Notes: generated from the letters alone by a model not told the origin. Positions 10,059-18,074 are shown, counted from the first letter of the stretch. The stretch: 64,000 bases of DNA from an uncultured Alphaproteobacteria bacterium (GCA_944393245.1 CALXZM010000001.1:62001-126000); one strand, 5' to 3'. Translations and numbers: made by a program.

Positions 10059-10262
10059 TAAAAAATTAAACCGCCACAGAAATGGCGGTCGGGCGTTTTC
10101 AAAATCATAACACGGATGATCCCGATGCTTTCGGATAAACCTGTTGTATAACATCGGACGCCCGACATTACGGCCGGGCATAACGATGCGAAATGCATCA
10201 TTTGCAATATGGATTACGATGCATTCGCATCGCGTGTTATGGGTTTTGAAAGACCCGAACCC
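10059..10262 (-). ncRNA. Structured RNA candidate: long closing stem, three internal hairpins, terminator
   Basis: A closing helix of about 25 bp with small bulges pairs 10090-10114 with 10233-10258. Inside are three hairpins: 10184-10199 with 10218-10232; a GCCCGAC/GGCCGGGC arm around 10160-10179; and 10121-10127 with 10152-10157. On the minus strand the structure is followed by an intrinsic terminator (stem 10070-10076/10083-10089, then a T-rich tail). A minus-strand -10-like TATGAT lies at 10286-10291. It ends about 17 bp before the glycosyltransferase start, so it may be a free small RNA or a leader riboswitch/attenuator. I do not recognise the class: the RNase P, SRP and tmRNA hallmark sequences are not seen. 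Confidence 0.6.
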
Positions 10263-10334
10263 ACATCCCTGTGGATTCAATAATTATCATAAATCATAAA
10301 ATTAATAAAGAAAAGTAAAAAAACACAAAAAACA

Positions 10335-10343
10335 TGATATAAT
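10335..10343 (+). promoter_or_regulatory. Extended -10 promoter of the gene at 10351
   Basis: TG-A-TATAAT forms an extended -10 element (TATAAT at 10338-10343); no good -35 is present. The expected start site falls at or next to the ATG at 10351 and there is no Shine-Dalgarno sequence, so the mRNA appears leaderless. Confidence 0.55.
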
Positions 10344-10350
10344 TTCAATC

Positions 10351-11574
10351 ATGAAAGAAAAAAGAACACTTGAAATACCAGCCGCCGCATTTCGCAAAAA
10401 AATTGCTGAAAGACGTGGCAACATACCCGCTGCGCTGGGGTTACAAAACCTGAATGAGCCAGTTTGTTTTTACCAGACATTTGCAACAAAGGCATCTGTG
10501 CCTGAAATTGTTGACCATATGGAACGCGCCGGATACAAATGTGCCGCAGCATATGATTTTGACAACGTATACGGAAACAAATATATTAATGAATCTGACC
10601 TGGAAAGTCCGGATACATACATAATACATGAAACACGGGATAAAGGACTTGAACTGATTACACCGTTTTATGCGCCAAATGTCGCGCGGGAAAATATAGA
10701 ACGTGTTTTACGCACCCTGTCCGATATCCCGAACACAACTGCACTGGGGGCAATTACGCCAACGCGGTTTTCACAAATTGAACCACATACCCCCAGCCAG
10801 GCCAACAATGACAAAAAATTGGAATTATTTGAACGGTTAAATAAAAAATATGATGATGACACTATTCCAATAAAAACATTGATTGAAGAATATTCAAATA
10901 CTGACAAGTACCTGTTTCGTGGACATACTTTTATGTATTCTGATAACAGTGCGCCATTTTATACCCCAACCGCACGTATGGGCCGCATGGGAAAAGTATT
11001 TACCACACCAGATATTAAATATGCGATGATTTATTCTGGATACAACGGTTATCTTGCCAGCCATAATGATCATAATTATTATCGGCCAGAATTTATATTA
11101 AATAAACTTGATGAAGAAATTAATATAGGATTTATTAGTGTATATAAAAAATCCAACAAAAATATAATGTTTTCCAATTTTGGAATTGAAAAGATAAGAC
11201 ACGAAGGTACTATGAAAAGGTACAAAAATGATGACCCAAACGAACGCCAGGAATCATTAGTATTTCCACAAACCAATCCCGTTGTTGCAACATATATGGT
11301 AACATCATTTGCCGGCGGATATGCAATACCCGTTGATTTGTCTGACCCAGATTGGCGGGAATTTGTTGATTGTTTTGCCCCCGATATTACAAAATTGTAT
11401 GATGACAGTGAAAAATGGGAAAAAAATCCCAACAAATTTGCCCCAGACGCAGAATATGGATCGGCTGGATTTGGCAAACATTATTTCAAACGCCTGCTGA
11501 ATCAACGTGATATGTTCAAAAAACAACGGCCCGATTTATTAAAAATTTCCACCAATACGGCAACCAGGGAATAA
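10351..11574 (+). CDS. Unknown protein, possibly ADP-ribosyltransferase-like
   Basis: The 407-residue product is cytosolic by appearance, with no signal peptide or TM helix. The central part has a layout reminiscent of ADP-ribosyltransferase folds: YLFRGHTF (residue ~188), then GKVFTTPDIKYAMIYSG (~212-228, like the FxTxxxxxA motif), a beta strand GFISVYKK, and later ERQESLVFP, which could supply the catalytic Glu region. This is a weak structural analogy; the exact R-S-E or H-Y-E residues are not certain. N- and C-terminal regions are unrecognised. It converges on the transglutaminase-like gene and both lie in the least housekeeping-like part of the window, consistent with effector or toxin roles. 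Function unproven. Confidence 0.6.
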   Translation: MKEKRTLEIPAAAFRKKIAERRGNIPAALGLQNLNEPVCFYQTFATKASVPEIVDHMERAGYKCAAAYDFDNVYGNKYINESDLESPDTYIIHETRDKGLELITPFYAPNVARENIERVLRTLSDIPNTTALGAITPTRFSQIEPHTPSQANNDKKLELFERLNKKYDDDTIPIKTLIEEYSNTDKYLFRGHTFMYSDNSAPFYTPTARMGRMGKVFTTPDIKYAMIYSGYNGYLASHNDHNYYRPEFILNKLDEEINIGFISVYKKSNKNIMFSNFGIEKIRHEGTMKRYKNDDPNERQESLVFPQTNPVVATYMVTSFAGGYAIPVDLSDPDWREFVDCFAPDITKLYDDSEKWEKNPNKFAPDAEYGSAGFGKHYFKRLLNQRDMFKKQRPDLLKISTNTATRE

Positions 11575-11606
11575 AATATTTTACCCTTTATAAAATAATC
11601 TGTTAA

Positions 11607-12413
11607 TTAATCACGTTGGTGTGTTTGATGAAAATTAACATCAACATTGGTGGTGTTTTGAACAATCTGCTGTGGAAATACTGACATTCCATCACCATAA
11701 CCATAATACGTCGTTTTATGCGTCAATATGTTTTCCACTGGGAAAAAGGCCACATGCCGTTTTTCCATCAATAATGCATTCAATGCAATTAATTGTTGGT
11801 TATCTAATTTTACACTGGATATATTTGGCAATACCCCACGCTTTATGTGTATGGCATTTGCAGGATCGAATACAAAATCACCGTTCGATGTATGAATTGC
11901 ATTCCACGAATGCGCATCACCAAATTCTGCTGTGGCAGATGGCAAAAATTCGCCATTGACATATTTTGAATCTATACCGACATCTTGTAAATACAATTGC
12001 GCAACTATTGCGCATTCGGCGCATTGAAACAAATTTTTGTGTAACAAATCCGACAAACGTGCCGGCCGCGTTTCTGAATATTCCATATATCTGGCATTAC
12101 TTTTATCGGGCGTATCAGCCATAACAGATGGAAATAAAGCGTCAAAAACACCAGTAAACGCCGCAAAATGTGCATATATATCGGACTGAATATCCGCACC
12201 AACATTGTGCAACCACTGTTCCAATGCGGGGGTATTTATTCGTACGGCATTGTCACGCATTTTTTTAAATGCCACACGTAAGTCATCTGGTATTTTATCA
12301 ATTTCTAATGATAAATTCAGCACCCCAGGTACAGAACCACCCACAGGAATTTTATCACCAACTGATATATTATTTGCAACAACAGAAACCGCATTTATTT
12401 TTTTCAAATTCAT
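11607..12413 (-). CDS. Transglutaminase-like (papain-fold) protein
   Basis: The 268-residue product has the three motifs of the transglutaminase core in order: a Cys motif FQCAECA (~residue 132), DAHSWNAI supplying the His (~168), and FVFDPANA supplying the Asp (~182). The Cys-His-Asp triad therefore appears intact. Bacterial members include peptidases, transglutaminases and secreted effectors; which applies is unknown. No signal peptide is evident. I chose the ATG at 12413 over a TTG five codons upstream. It ends about 30 bp from the convergent gene at 10351-11574, with no strong terminator between them. Confidence 0.65.
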   Translation of the reverse strand: MNLKKINAVSVVANNISVGDKIPVGGSVPGVLNLSLEIDKIPDDLRVAFKKMRDNAVRINTPALEQWLHNVGADIQSDIYAHFAAFTGVFDALFPSVMADTPDKSNARYMEYSETRPARLSDLLHKNLFQCAECAIVAQLYLQDVGIDSKYVNGEFLPSATAEFGDAHSWNAIHTSNGDFVFDPANAIHIKRGVLPNISSVKLDNQQLIALNALLMEKRHVAFFPVENILTHKTTYYGYGDGMSVFPQQIVQNTTNVDVNFHQTHQRD

Positions 12414-12455
12414 ATGCAAATAATACAATGAAATTATAAATAAATATATTAAAAA

Positions 12456-12488
12456 AATAACCCCATGCCATTATGACGTGGGGTTATT
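12456..12488 (-). terminator. Intrinsic terminator after the OmpA-type lipoprotein gene
   Basis: Arms AATAACCCCA (12456-12465) and TGGGGTTATT (12479-12488); on the minus strand the stem runs into a T-run. It lies 15 bp after the stop of the gene at 12504-13151. Confidence 0.85.
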
Positions 12489-12503
12489 GTTCGATGATAC
12501 AGA

Positions 12504-13151
12504 TTATTTATTTGGAATAATCTTGATTTCAACACGACGGTTTTGTTGGCGTCCGTCGGCGGTTGTGTTGGACGCAATCGGATTGGACGGCCCCATACCC
12601 ATAATTTCAAACCGCGATGATTTTACACCCTGGCCCTGCAGGTACGCGGCAACCGCATTTGCACGTTTGACTGACAATGTCTGGTTATATTCCGCACTGC
12701 CGGTGTTATCGGTATATCCCAAAACCATAACCGTTGAATTGTCGTATTTATTTAAAACCTTGGCCACGGAATTTAATGTCGCATAAAATCCAGCGTTTAT
12801 ATCCGCAGAATCCGTGCGGAACGTAATATTACCCGGCATAACCAGGCGAATATTATCACCATCACGAATGACACTGACACCAGTTGACGCCAATTCGGCG
12901 CGTAATTCGGCCTCTTGCGTGTCCATATAGTATCCAACGCCACCGCCAACCGCCGCGCCGGCCAATCCGCCAACCAATGCGCCCGCGCCGCGGTTATTGG
13001 ATACCAATGCACCCGTCGCCGCGCCTGTTGCCGCGCCAATTGCGGTTCCCCACACTGATTTGGCCGTTTGCGATTCGCCAGTATATGGATTTACCGTTGT
13101 GCATCCCGCAACAAATGCACAAATTACAAGCAAAGAACAAATTTTTTTCAT
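12504..13151 (-). CDS. OmpA-family outer-membrane lipoprotein with glycine zipper
   Basis: The 215-residue product starts with a lipoprotein signal (lipobox VAGC at residues 13-16). A glycine-zipper segment follows (residues ~35-75, repeated GAATGAATGA/GGLAGAAVGGG). The C-terminal OmpA-like peptidoglycan-binding domain (~105-210) carries the GYTDNTG and NQTLSVKRANAV motifs. The layout resembles YiaD-type proteins, which tether the outer membrane to the cell wall. The ATG has AAGGGGGA upstream. It is a single-gene unit with its own terminator. Confidence 0.9.
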   Translation of the reverse strand: MKKICSLLVICAFVAGCTTVNPYTGESQTAKSVWGTAIGAATGAATGALVSNNRGAGALVGGLAGAAVGGGVGYYMDTQEAELRAELASTGVSVIRDGDNIRLVMPGNITFRTDSADINAGFYATLNSVAKVLNKYDNSTVMVLGYTDNTGSAEYNQTLSVKRANAVAAYLQGQGVKSSRFEIMGMGPSNPIASNTTADGRQQNRRVEIKIIPNK

Positions 13152-13237
13152 ACTTTCCCCCTTGGATAAATAACACGTGTTCTATATTAAATAAAAAACG
13201 CCAAAATGGCAAAATATTTTACGAATTTGTTGGCTGT

Positions 13238-13280
13238 GTCCCACATCCCCGTACACAAAAAAAATCGCCTGGTGGGCGAT
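13238..13280. repeat. Direct repeat copy A (terminator-containing)
   Basis: A 43-bp sequence identical to 13562-13604 except one base (T at 13270, C at 13594). It contains the hairpin ATCGCC...GGCGAT with an A/T run, which in copy B is the terminator of tRNA-Val(UAC). Distance between copies is 324 bp. Confidence 0.9.
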
Positions 13281-13412
13281 AAAAAAGCCACACTTCGTGC
13301 AATGTGGCGCATGGATTTTTTTATCACAGCAACAGTAATGAAAAAGCCACACTTCGCACAAGGCTTCGTGTGGCACTAAAATTTCTTAAACTCACTGCGT
13401 TCGTTAACGAAA
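13281..13412. repeat. Hairpin-rich insert between repeat copy A and the tRNA fragment
   Basis: A 132-bp segment that splits the terminator copy from the tRNA-fragment copy. It holds two GCCACA...TGTGGC hairpins followed by T-runs in the minus direction and, near 13378-13412, an inverted repeat (AAATTTC-TTAA type). No credible gene is present. One hairpin (CTTCGCACAAGGCTTCG) resembles the trailer of tRNA-Val(GAC) at 39134-39159. Confidence 0.6.
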
Positions 13413-13437
13413 TTTTGTGGTGGATGTTGAGGGACTC
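13413..13437 (-). repeat. Duplicated 3' fragment of tRNA-Val(UAC)
   Basis: 25 bp identical to 13608-13632. It covers the tRNA from the T-loop (G57) through the encoded CCA plus a few flanking bases; upstream of G57 the match stops abruptly. Period to the intact tRNA is 195 bp. This resembles an att-type duplication left by integration at the tRNA 3' end. Confidence 0.8.
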
Positions 13438-13561
13438 CCTCGCACGGCGCGAAAATCGCGCCGGCTGTGGGGCATTCGTTCGCGTATGCCGTTGGCATAC
13501 TGCACTCGCATTTTATTAAAATGCTCGTTGACTCATTGTCAAACACCCCGCGGGGGTTTTC
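13438..13561 (-). mobile_element. Small hairpin-rich element between tRNA-Val(UAC) and its duplicated 3' end
   Basis: A 124-bp segment with successive inverted repeats: CCCCGCGGGG near 13545-13554, ATTTTATTAAAAT near 13510-13523, GTATGCCGTTGGCATAC near 13484-13500, and GGCGCGAAAATCGCGCC near 13447-13463. Read with the tRNA it contains an open frame (MWDENPRGVF...) that continues into the tRNA fragment, but nothing shows it is translated. It encodes no recombinase. Called mobile from the flanking duplication only. Confidence 0.45.
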
Positions 13562-13579
13562 GTCCCACATCCCCGTACA

Positions 13580-13604
13580 CAAAAAAAATCGCCCGGTGGG
13601 CGAT
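13580..13604 (-). terminator. Terminator of tRNA-Val(UAC), within repeat copy B
   Basis: On the minus strand ATCGCCC-ACC-GGGCGAT followed by eight T, starting nine bases after the CCA end. Repeat copy B spans 13562-13604. Confidence 0.8.
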
Positions 13605-13612
13605 TGTTTTTG

Positions 13613-13689
13613 TGGTGGATGTTGAGGGACTCAAACCCCCGACCCTCTCGGTGTAAACGAGATGCTCTAATCAACTGAGCTAAACATCC
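13613..13689 (-). tRNA. tRNA-Val (anticodon UAC)
   Basis: Full cloverleaf: acceptor GGATGTT/AACATCC, D arm GCTC...GAGC, anticodon stem TCTCG/CGAGA with loop TTTACAC (anticodon UAC), T arm GGGGG-TTTGAGT-CCCTC, discriminator A and encoded CCA. It is followed by a terminator and then the partial copy of its own 3' end. Confidence 0.96.
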
Positions 13690-13737
13690 AAAACAGTGGG
13701 CAAATAATAAATCATTTTTTCCCACTTGTCCAGTTTT

Positions 13738-14037
13738 TTATTCTGGCATTGGAACACCGGCGGTGGCTTCGGCCATGACGCGGTCAATTAATTCGTCGGC
13801 CTTGGCCTTGGCATCATTATATGCAAATGCAACCAATGACGCAACCGCCGCCGCACCACGTGATACAACATCATCACGAATGGTTATGTTCGCCAAATCA
13901 TATTTACCCGTCATGTCAATTATAACGGCACCACCGTCGGCAATGCCCTTGACATGCATGTTTGCCAATCTGTTTTGCGCAGAATTCACTTTGTCCTGTA
14001 ATGCACTGGCCTGGGCCATTAATGATTCCATATCCAT
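13738..14037 (-). CDS. YbaB/EbfC family nucleoid-associated protein
   Basis: The 99-residue product starts MDMESLMAQASALQDKVN and matches the small YbaB/EbfC fold: an N-terminal helix, a central sheet (GGAVIIDMTGKYDLANITI) and a C-terminal helix with AYNDAKAKADEL. Members bind DNA non-specifically as dimers. A GGGGGA site precedes the ATG at 14037; a 16-residue longer reading lacks such support. It lies 48 bp after pnp rather than in the usual dnaX-recR setting, so it is probably expressed from the pnp operon. Confidence 0.85.
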   Translation of the reverse strand: MDMESLMAQASALQDKVNSAQNRLANMHVKGIADGGAVIIDMTGKYDLANITIRDDVVSRGAAAVASLVAFAYNDAKAKADELIDRVMAEATAGVPMPE

Positions 14038-14085
14038 GTTTTCCCCCGTTCGGTTACAAATGCGCCCATATGGACGCATTCGCAA

Positions 14086-16254
14086 TTATTTTTTGATTTC
14101 TGTACCTGTTTTCTGATCAATTCCGACCATGGACATACGGGTTTTACCACGCTTGTCCGCACCCAGGTAACGAACAAAGACTTTATCGCCCTCTTTATAT
14201 CCAGCATCTTCGATTTTGGCAATACGTTCGCCTGTAATTTCGGAAATATGAACCATTGATTCAAATCCGTTCAGAATCTTTACAAACAAACCAAAATCTT
14301 TGACGCCTGATACAACACCAGAATAGATAACGCCAACCTCTGGTTCAGCAACAATGTCCTTTATCCGGGCAATTGCAGTATCGGCATCTTCCTTGGATGT
14401 GGCCATAATCTTTACCGTGCCGTCATCTTCCAGATCAATTTGGGTATTGGTTTCACGGGTTAATGCCTGAATAACCACACCGCCCTTGCCGATGACATCA
14501 CGAACCTTGTCTGGATTGATTTTCATCGTATACAATTGTGGCGCATATTCAGATACATGGTCACGCGGTGATTTAATGGCCTTTTCAATTTTGCCCAAAA
14601 TGTGCATACGGCCGTCACGTGCCTGTTCCAGTGCATGTTTCATGATATCAAACGTAATGGATGTGATTTTAATATCCATTTGCAACGCTGTGATACCACG
14701 GTCAGTACCAGTAACCTTGAAATCCATGTCGCCCAGATGGTCTTCATCACCCAAAATATCGGTCAAAATGGCGTAATCGTCGCCCTCTTTTATCAACCCC
14801 ATGGCAATACCAGCAACCGGACGGGTCAATGGAACACCACCGTCCATCATCGCCAATGTCGCACCACATGTTGTCGCCATAGATGATGAACCATTGGATT
14901 CCAAAATATCCGATACAACACGAACAACATAATCAAACTGTTCACGGGTTGGCATCATTGGATGCAACGCGCGCCAGGCCAAATTCCCATGTCCTATTTC
15001 ACGACGGCCGGGGGATTTTAAGCCCTTGCATTCCCCGACAGAATATCCCGGAAAGTTATAGTTTAATATAAAATCACGTTCGTCGGCACCGTCCAAACTT
15101 TCAATCGGCAATGCATCTTTGCCACCACCCAGTGTCAAAGATACCAATGCCTGGGTTTCACCACGCGTAAACAATGCGGAACCGTGTGCACGTGGCAATA
15201 CACCCAATTCAATTTCAATCGGACGTACCGTTTTATTATCACGGCCGTCAATACGGGGTTTGCCCGCCAAAATATTGCCGCGCATAATGCGTGCAGTTAT
15301 ATTTTCAACAATTTCGTCGGCCCATGATTCCAGTGTTGATGTGGCAGTCGCTGTTTCTGGGAATAATTCCGGTATGCGTGCCTTGGCATTTGTATGGATT
15401 TGCGCCAATGTGTCCAGACGAACTAATTTTTCCTTTATCTGTAATGCGTTTTCAATATCGCCGGCAAATGATTCAAAATCAGATTCCATTGCGATATATT
15501 CTGCTGATTTTTCAGGCGTGGCCCAACGTTCTTTGCCAGCCTTGGCCGTCAGTTCATTAATTGCACGGATAACATCCTGTTGCGCGTCAAATCCGAACTT
15601 TACCGCCCCCAGAACAGTTTCTTCGTCCAATTCGCCGATTTCCGATTCAACCATCAGAACGCCGTCCTTGGTCGCGGCAACAACCAAATCCATTTCTGAA
15701 TTTTCAACAAATTTCTTAGACGGATTTAATACGTATTTGCCATCAGCGTATCCAACACGCGCGGCCCCAATCGGTCCAGCAAACGGAACACCAGATAACG
15801 CCAATGCCGCAGACGATGCAATCATCGCCAAAATATCAGGCTGATTTTTCTTGTCATATGAAAATACCTGGGCAACGATTTGAACCTTGTTCTTGAATGT
15901 TTCAGGAAACAATGGACGGATTGGACGGTCAATCAAACGCGCCGTCAATGTTTCGGCGGTTGATGCCTTGCCTTCACGTCTGTCACGCGAACCCGGTATA
16001 CGGCCGGCGGACGCAAATTTTTCCTGGTAATCAACGGTCAAGGGGAAGAAATCCTGACCCTCTACCGTGGCCTTTTCAGCACATACGGTTGCCAAAACCA
16101 TTGTTTCGCCCATCGTTGCCAATACGGCACCATTGGCCTGCTTGGCCATGCGGCCCGTTTCCAGGCGCAGTACTGTGTCACCATACGGTATTTCAACCGC
16201 AATCGGATTGTTTAAATGTGTTTTTCCATCTTTGTTAAATAAACCAAATAACAT
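14086..16254 (-). CDS. pnp: Polyribonucleotide nucleotidyltransferase (PNPase)
   Basis: PNPase is the phosphorolytic 3'-5' exoribonuclease of the RNA degradosome. The 722 residues show the first RNase PH domain (~10-145), the helical linker, the second catalytic RNase PH domain (~320-545, with GGVPLTRPVAGIAMGL and ILTDILGDEDHLGDMDFK), KH (~555-615, VIGKGGVVIQ) and S1 (~620-690). GGAG lies nine bases before the ATG at 16254; an ATG five codons earlier (16269) overlaps that site. It follows rpsO after a terminator and a 150-bp gap, the classic truB-rpsO-pnp order. Confidence 0.97.
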   Translation of the reverse strand: MLFGLFNKDGKTHLNNPIAVEIPYGDTVLRLETGRMAKQANGAVLATMGETMVLATVCAEKATVEGQDFFPLTVDYQEKFASAGRIPGSRDRREGKASTAETLTARLIDRPIRPLFPETFKNKVQIVAQVFSYDKKNQPDILAMIASSAALALSGVPFAGPIGAARVGYADGKYVLNPSKKFVENSEMDLVVAATKDGVLMVESEIGELDEETVLGAVKFGFDAQQDVIRAINELTAKAGKERWATPEKSAEYIAMESDFESFAGDIENALQIKEKLVRLDTLAQIHTNAKARIPELFPETATATSTLESWADEIVENITARIMRGNILAGKPRIDGRDNKTVRPIEIELGVLPRAHGSALFTRGETQALVSLTLGGGKDALPIESLDGADERDFILNYNFPGYSVGECKGLKSPGRREIGHGNLAWRALHPMMPTREQFDYVVRVVSDILESNGSSSMATTCGATLAMMDGGVPLTRPVAGIAMGLIKEGDDYAILTDILGDEDHLGDMDFKVTGTDRGITALQMDIKITSITFDIMKHALEQARDGRMHILGKIEKAIKSPRDHVSEYAPQLYTMKINPDKVRDVIGKGGVVIQALTRETNTQIDLEDDGTVKIMATSKEDADTAIARIKDIVAEPEVGVIYSGVVSGVKDFGLFVKILNGFESMVHISEITGERIAKIEDAGYKEGDKVFVRYLGADKRGKTRMSMVGIDQKTGTEIKK

Positions 16255-16390
16255 GTTTGTTTTCTCCATATCTATATTTATATATGCGAAGAAAAATCAT
16301 TCGTTTTTGCATTCCGTATAAAATGCAAGAATGAACAATTTATCCTTCGCATTGTTTGATTATAAGCGATATTTAACGTCTTGCAATAAA

Positions 16391-16418
16391 ATAAAAACGG
16401 GGGTGTTACGCCCCGTTA
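16391..16418 (-). terminator. Intrinsic terminator after rpsO
   Basis: Stem AACGGGG/CCCCGTT (16396-16402 and 16411-16417) with a T-rich tail on the minus strand, starting six bases after the rpsO stop. The gap to pnp beyond it (16270-16390) holds no gene. Confidence 0.75.
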
Positions 16419-16423
16419 TATGG

Positions 16424-16696
16424 TTACTTGCGCAGGCCCAGTTTTTTAATCAGTTCCTCGTACTCAGTAACGTTGCGCTTTTTAATATACGCCAATAATT
16501 TTTTACGACGGTTAACCATTTGTGTCAAACCACGTCTGGAATGCAAATCGTTATGATTGCTTTTCATGTGTTCCGTCAAATTGCGAATACGTTCAGTCAA
16601 AACAGCAACCTGGGACGCGGCAGAACCACCATTATCCTTGTCAGTTGTTTTATATGCCTGAATCAATTCATTCTTTTTTTCTTTTGTAATGGACAT
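16424..16696 (-). CDS. rpsO: 30S ribosomal protein S15
   Basis: S15 binds the central domain of 16S rRNA early in 30S assembly. The 90 residues match the family in length and carry the rRNA-binding signatures [15 protein letters not shown] and [20 protein letters not shown] precedes the ATG. It follows truB by 18 bp and is followed by a terminator, so most transcripts from the truB side would end here. Confidence 0.97.
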   Translation of the reverse strand: MSITKEKKNELIQAYKTTDKDNGGSAASQVAVLTERIRNLTEHMKSNHNDLHSRRGLTQMVNRRKKLLAYIKKRNVTEYEELIKKLGLRK

Positions 16697-16714
16697 TATC
16701 GTTTTCCTTTATCG

Positions 16715-17587
16715 TTAAATTGTTCGCTTTGGGTGCAATGTTCCATCCATCACGACACCGATTCCAATAAATTCAGAATCATTGTATACGCGACGCAGGC
16801 CGTTCATGCCCCCTACTGATATAAATCCGCCATTTCTGTACAATTCAGCAGATTTATTATCCAAATTTTGAACCGGAATGTCCCCCAGTCCAAAATCTAT
16901 CGATTTCAGGTATTGCCCGAAATCCCCACCATTATTAAACAGATTTTCTAAAAAATCAAGTTTCACTGTATCTTTTACAGTAAAACCAACATTTTCTGTA
17001 CGGCGTATCATCGTAACAGTGGCAACCGTACCACACCTGTTTGCAATGTCACGCGCAATTGCACGAACATACGTGCCACGCCCACAACGCGTACGAAATG
17101 TCCATTCGTCGCCGTTAATATTCAATAATTCCACGGAATCTATGCGTACACGACGTGCCGGCATATCAATTGCCACACCCGTCCGTGCCAAATCATACGC
17201 ACGTCGTCCCCCCAGATGTACCGCACTGTATATCGGTGGCACTTGTTCAATATCGCCAACCAATGTCCCCAGCGCATTCACAACCGAATCATACGACGGA
17301 ATAATGTCAGTACGCACAATTTCACGCCCCGCCATGTCCAATGTGTCTGTTTCAAATCCAAATTTTAGTGAAAATTCATATTCCTTGGTCTGGGGGCGAA
17401 CCATTTCAATAAATGGTATCATTTTTGTCGCCACCCCAATCGCAATCGGCAATACGCCAGACGCCATTTCATCCAACGTGCCAATATGCCCAAACGTTCG
17501 CACGCCAAACATACGTGCAACTATACCCGCCGCACGACGTGAAAACATGCCTGACGGTTTGTCCAAAATTATCCATCCAGAATTCAT
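16715..17587 (-). CDS. truB: tRNA pseudouridine-55 synthase TruB
   Basis: TruB makes pseudouridine 55 in the T-loop of tRNAs. The 290 residues start MNSGWIILDKPSGM and contain the catalytic Asp in FGHIGTLDEMASGVLPI (~residue 36), then VPPIYSAVHLGGRRAYDLAR (~115-135) and CGRGTYVRAIARDI (~170). The usual motif is HxGTLDPxAxGVLP; here the Pro after the catalytic Asp is Glu. The ATG at 17587 starts one base after the stop of the upstream gene; an in-frame reading to 17626 would overlap that gene. Confidence 0.93.
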   Translation of the reverse strand: MNSGWIILDKPSGMFSRRAAGIVARMFGVRTFGHIGTLDEMASGVLPIAIGVATKMIPFIEMVRPQTKEYEFSLKFGFETDTLDMAGREIVRTDIIPSYDSVVNALGTLVGDIEQVPPIYSAVHLGGRRAYDLARTGVAIDMPARRVRIDSVELLNINGDEWTFRTRCGRGTYVRAIARDIANRCGTVATVTMIRRTENVGFTVKDTVKLDFLENLFNNGGDFGQYLKSIDFGLGDIPVQNLDNKSAELYRNGGFISVGGMNGLRRVYNDSEFIGIGVVMDGTLHPKRTI

Positions 17588-17588
17588 T

Positions 17589-18074
17589 TTATCGCTGCTT
17601 GATTTGATATTTCTGGCGGGCAACACATGTCAGGAATTTTACAAATTCCGAACGACTTTCTTCACATGCCGGCCATAATTGCTGCATATTATGCATATCA
17701 ACAATGGCATCGACCCTGCCATGATGTATTTGAATGGGGCGATATTCACGCGTTACAATCGAATTATTCACCGTATCTAAACAATCCATAGCAACATCTG
17801 CATATACCCTGTTGTTATCTATACTAATGCCACGCGCCGCGATAAAGCGCGGACCCCATTTTATATCCGATTCACAAAAATATCCATCGATTGTAAATTC
17901 CAGTTTTGTCCCCAATTGAAATTCAGGCATACCAGTTTGCAGACGACTGGGCATATGCGGGCGCATAAAATCAAAACCCGTCAGAAACTTTTGCAATTCC
18001 GACGGATTTCTAAATTGTTTGTATTGCGGTTCGTAAAATGGGGTTTTAAAAACTATTAACGGACGAACGTACAT
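17589..18074 (-). CDS. Protein of unknown function between mutS and truB
   Basis: I do not recognise this 161-residue protein. It is rich in aromatic and basic residues, has no signal peptide or TM segment, and has an ordered look (a repeated beta-like FTIDGYF, FIAARGISIDNNRVYADVAMD, REYRPIQIHHG). Three Cys are scattered. It sits 14 bp after the mutS stop and one base before truB, so it is co-transcribed. In many bacteria rbfA occupies this slot, but the sequence does not resemble RbfA (no KH-like signature). Confidence 0.75.
   Translation of the reverse strand: MYVRPLIVFKTPFYEPQYKQFRNPSELQKFLTGFDFMRPHMPSRLQTGMPEFQLGTKLEFTIDGYFCESDIKWGPRFIAARGISIDNNRVYADVAMDCLDTVNNSIVTREYRPIQIHHGRVDAIVDMHNMQQLWPACEESRSEFVKFLTCVARQKYQIKQR

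Noticed and set aside
10059-10262. tmRNA, SRP RNA or RNase P RNA
   Set aside because: No CCA-ended T-arm with acceptor, no GGAAG-type SRP loop and no GAAAGTCCGGGC core. An Ala-Asn-Asp reading (GCAAATGAT) exists but is not followed by a stop.
13376-13582. 68-codon protein gene across the tRNA-Val fragment
   Set aside because: The frame uses the tRNA copy as coding sequence and has no ribosome-binding site; reported only as part of the element.
13238-13604. CRISPR-like array
   Set aside because: Only two repeat copies 324 bp apart, one being a terminator; no regular spacers or cas genes.
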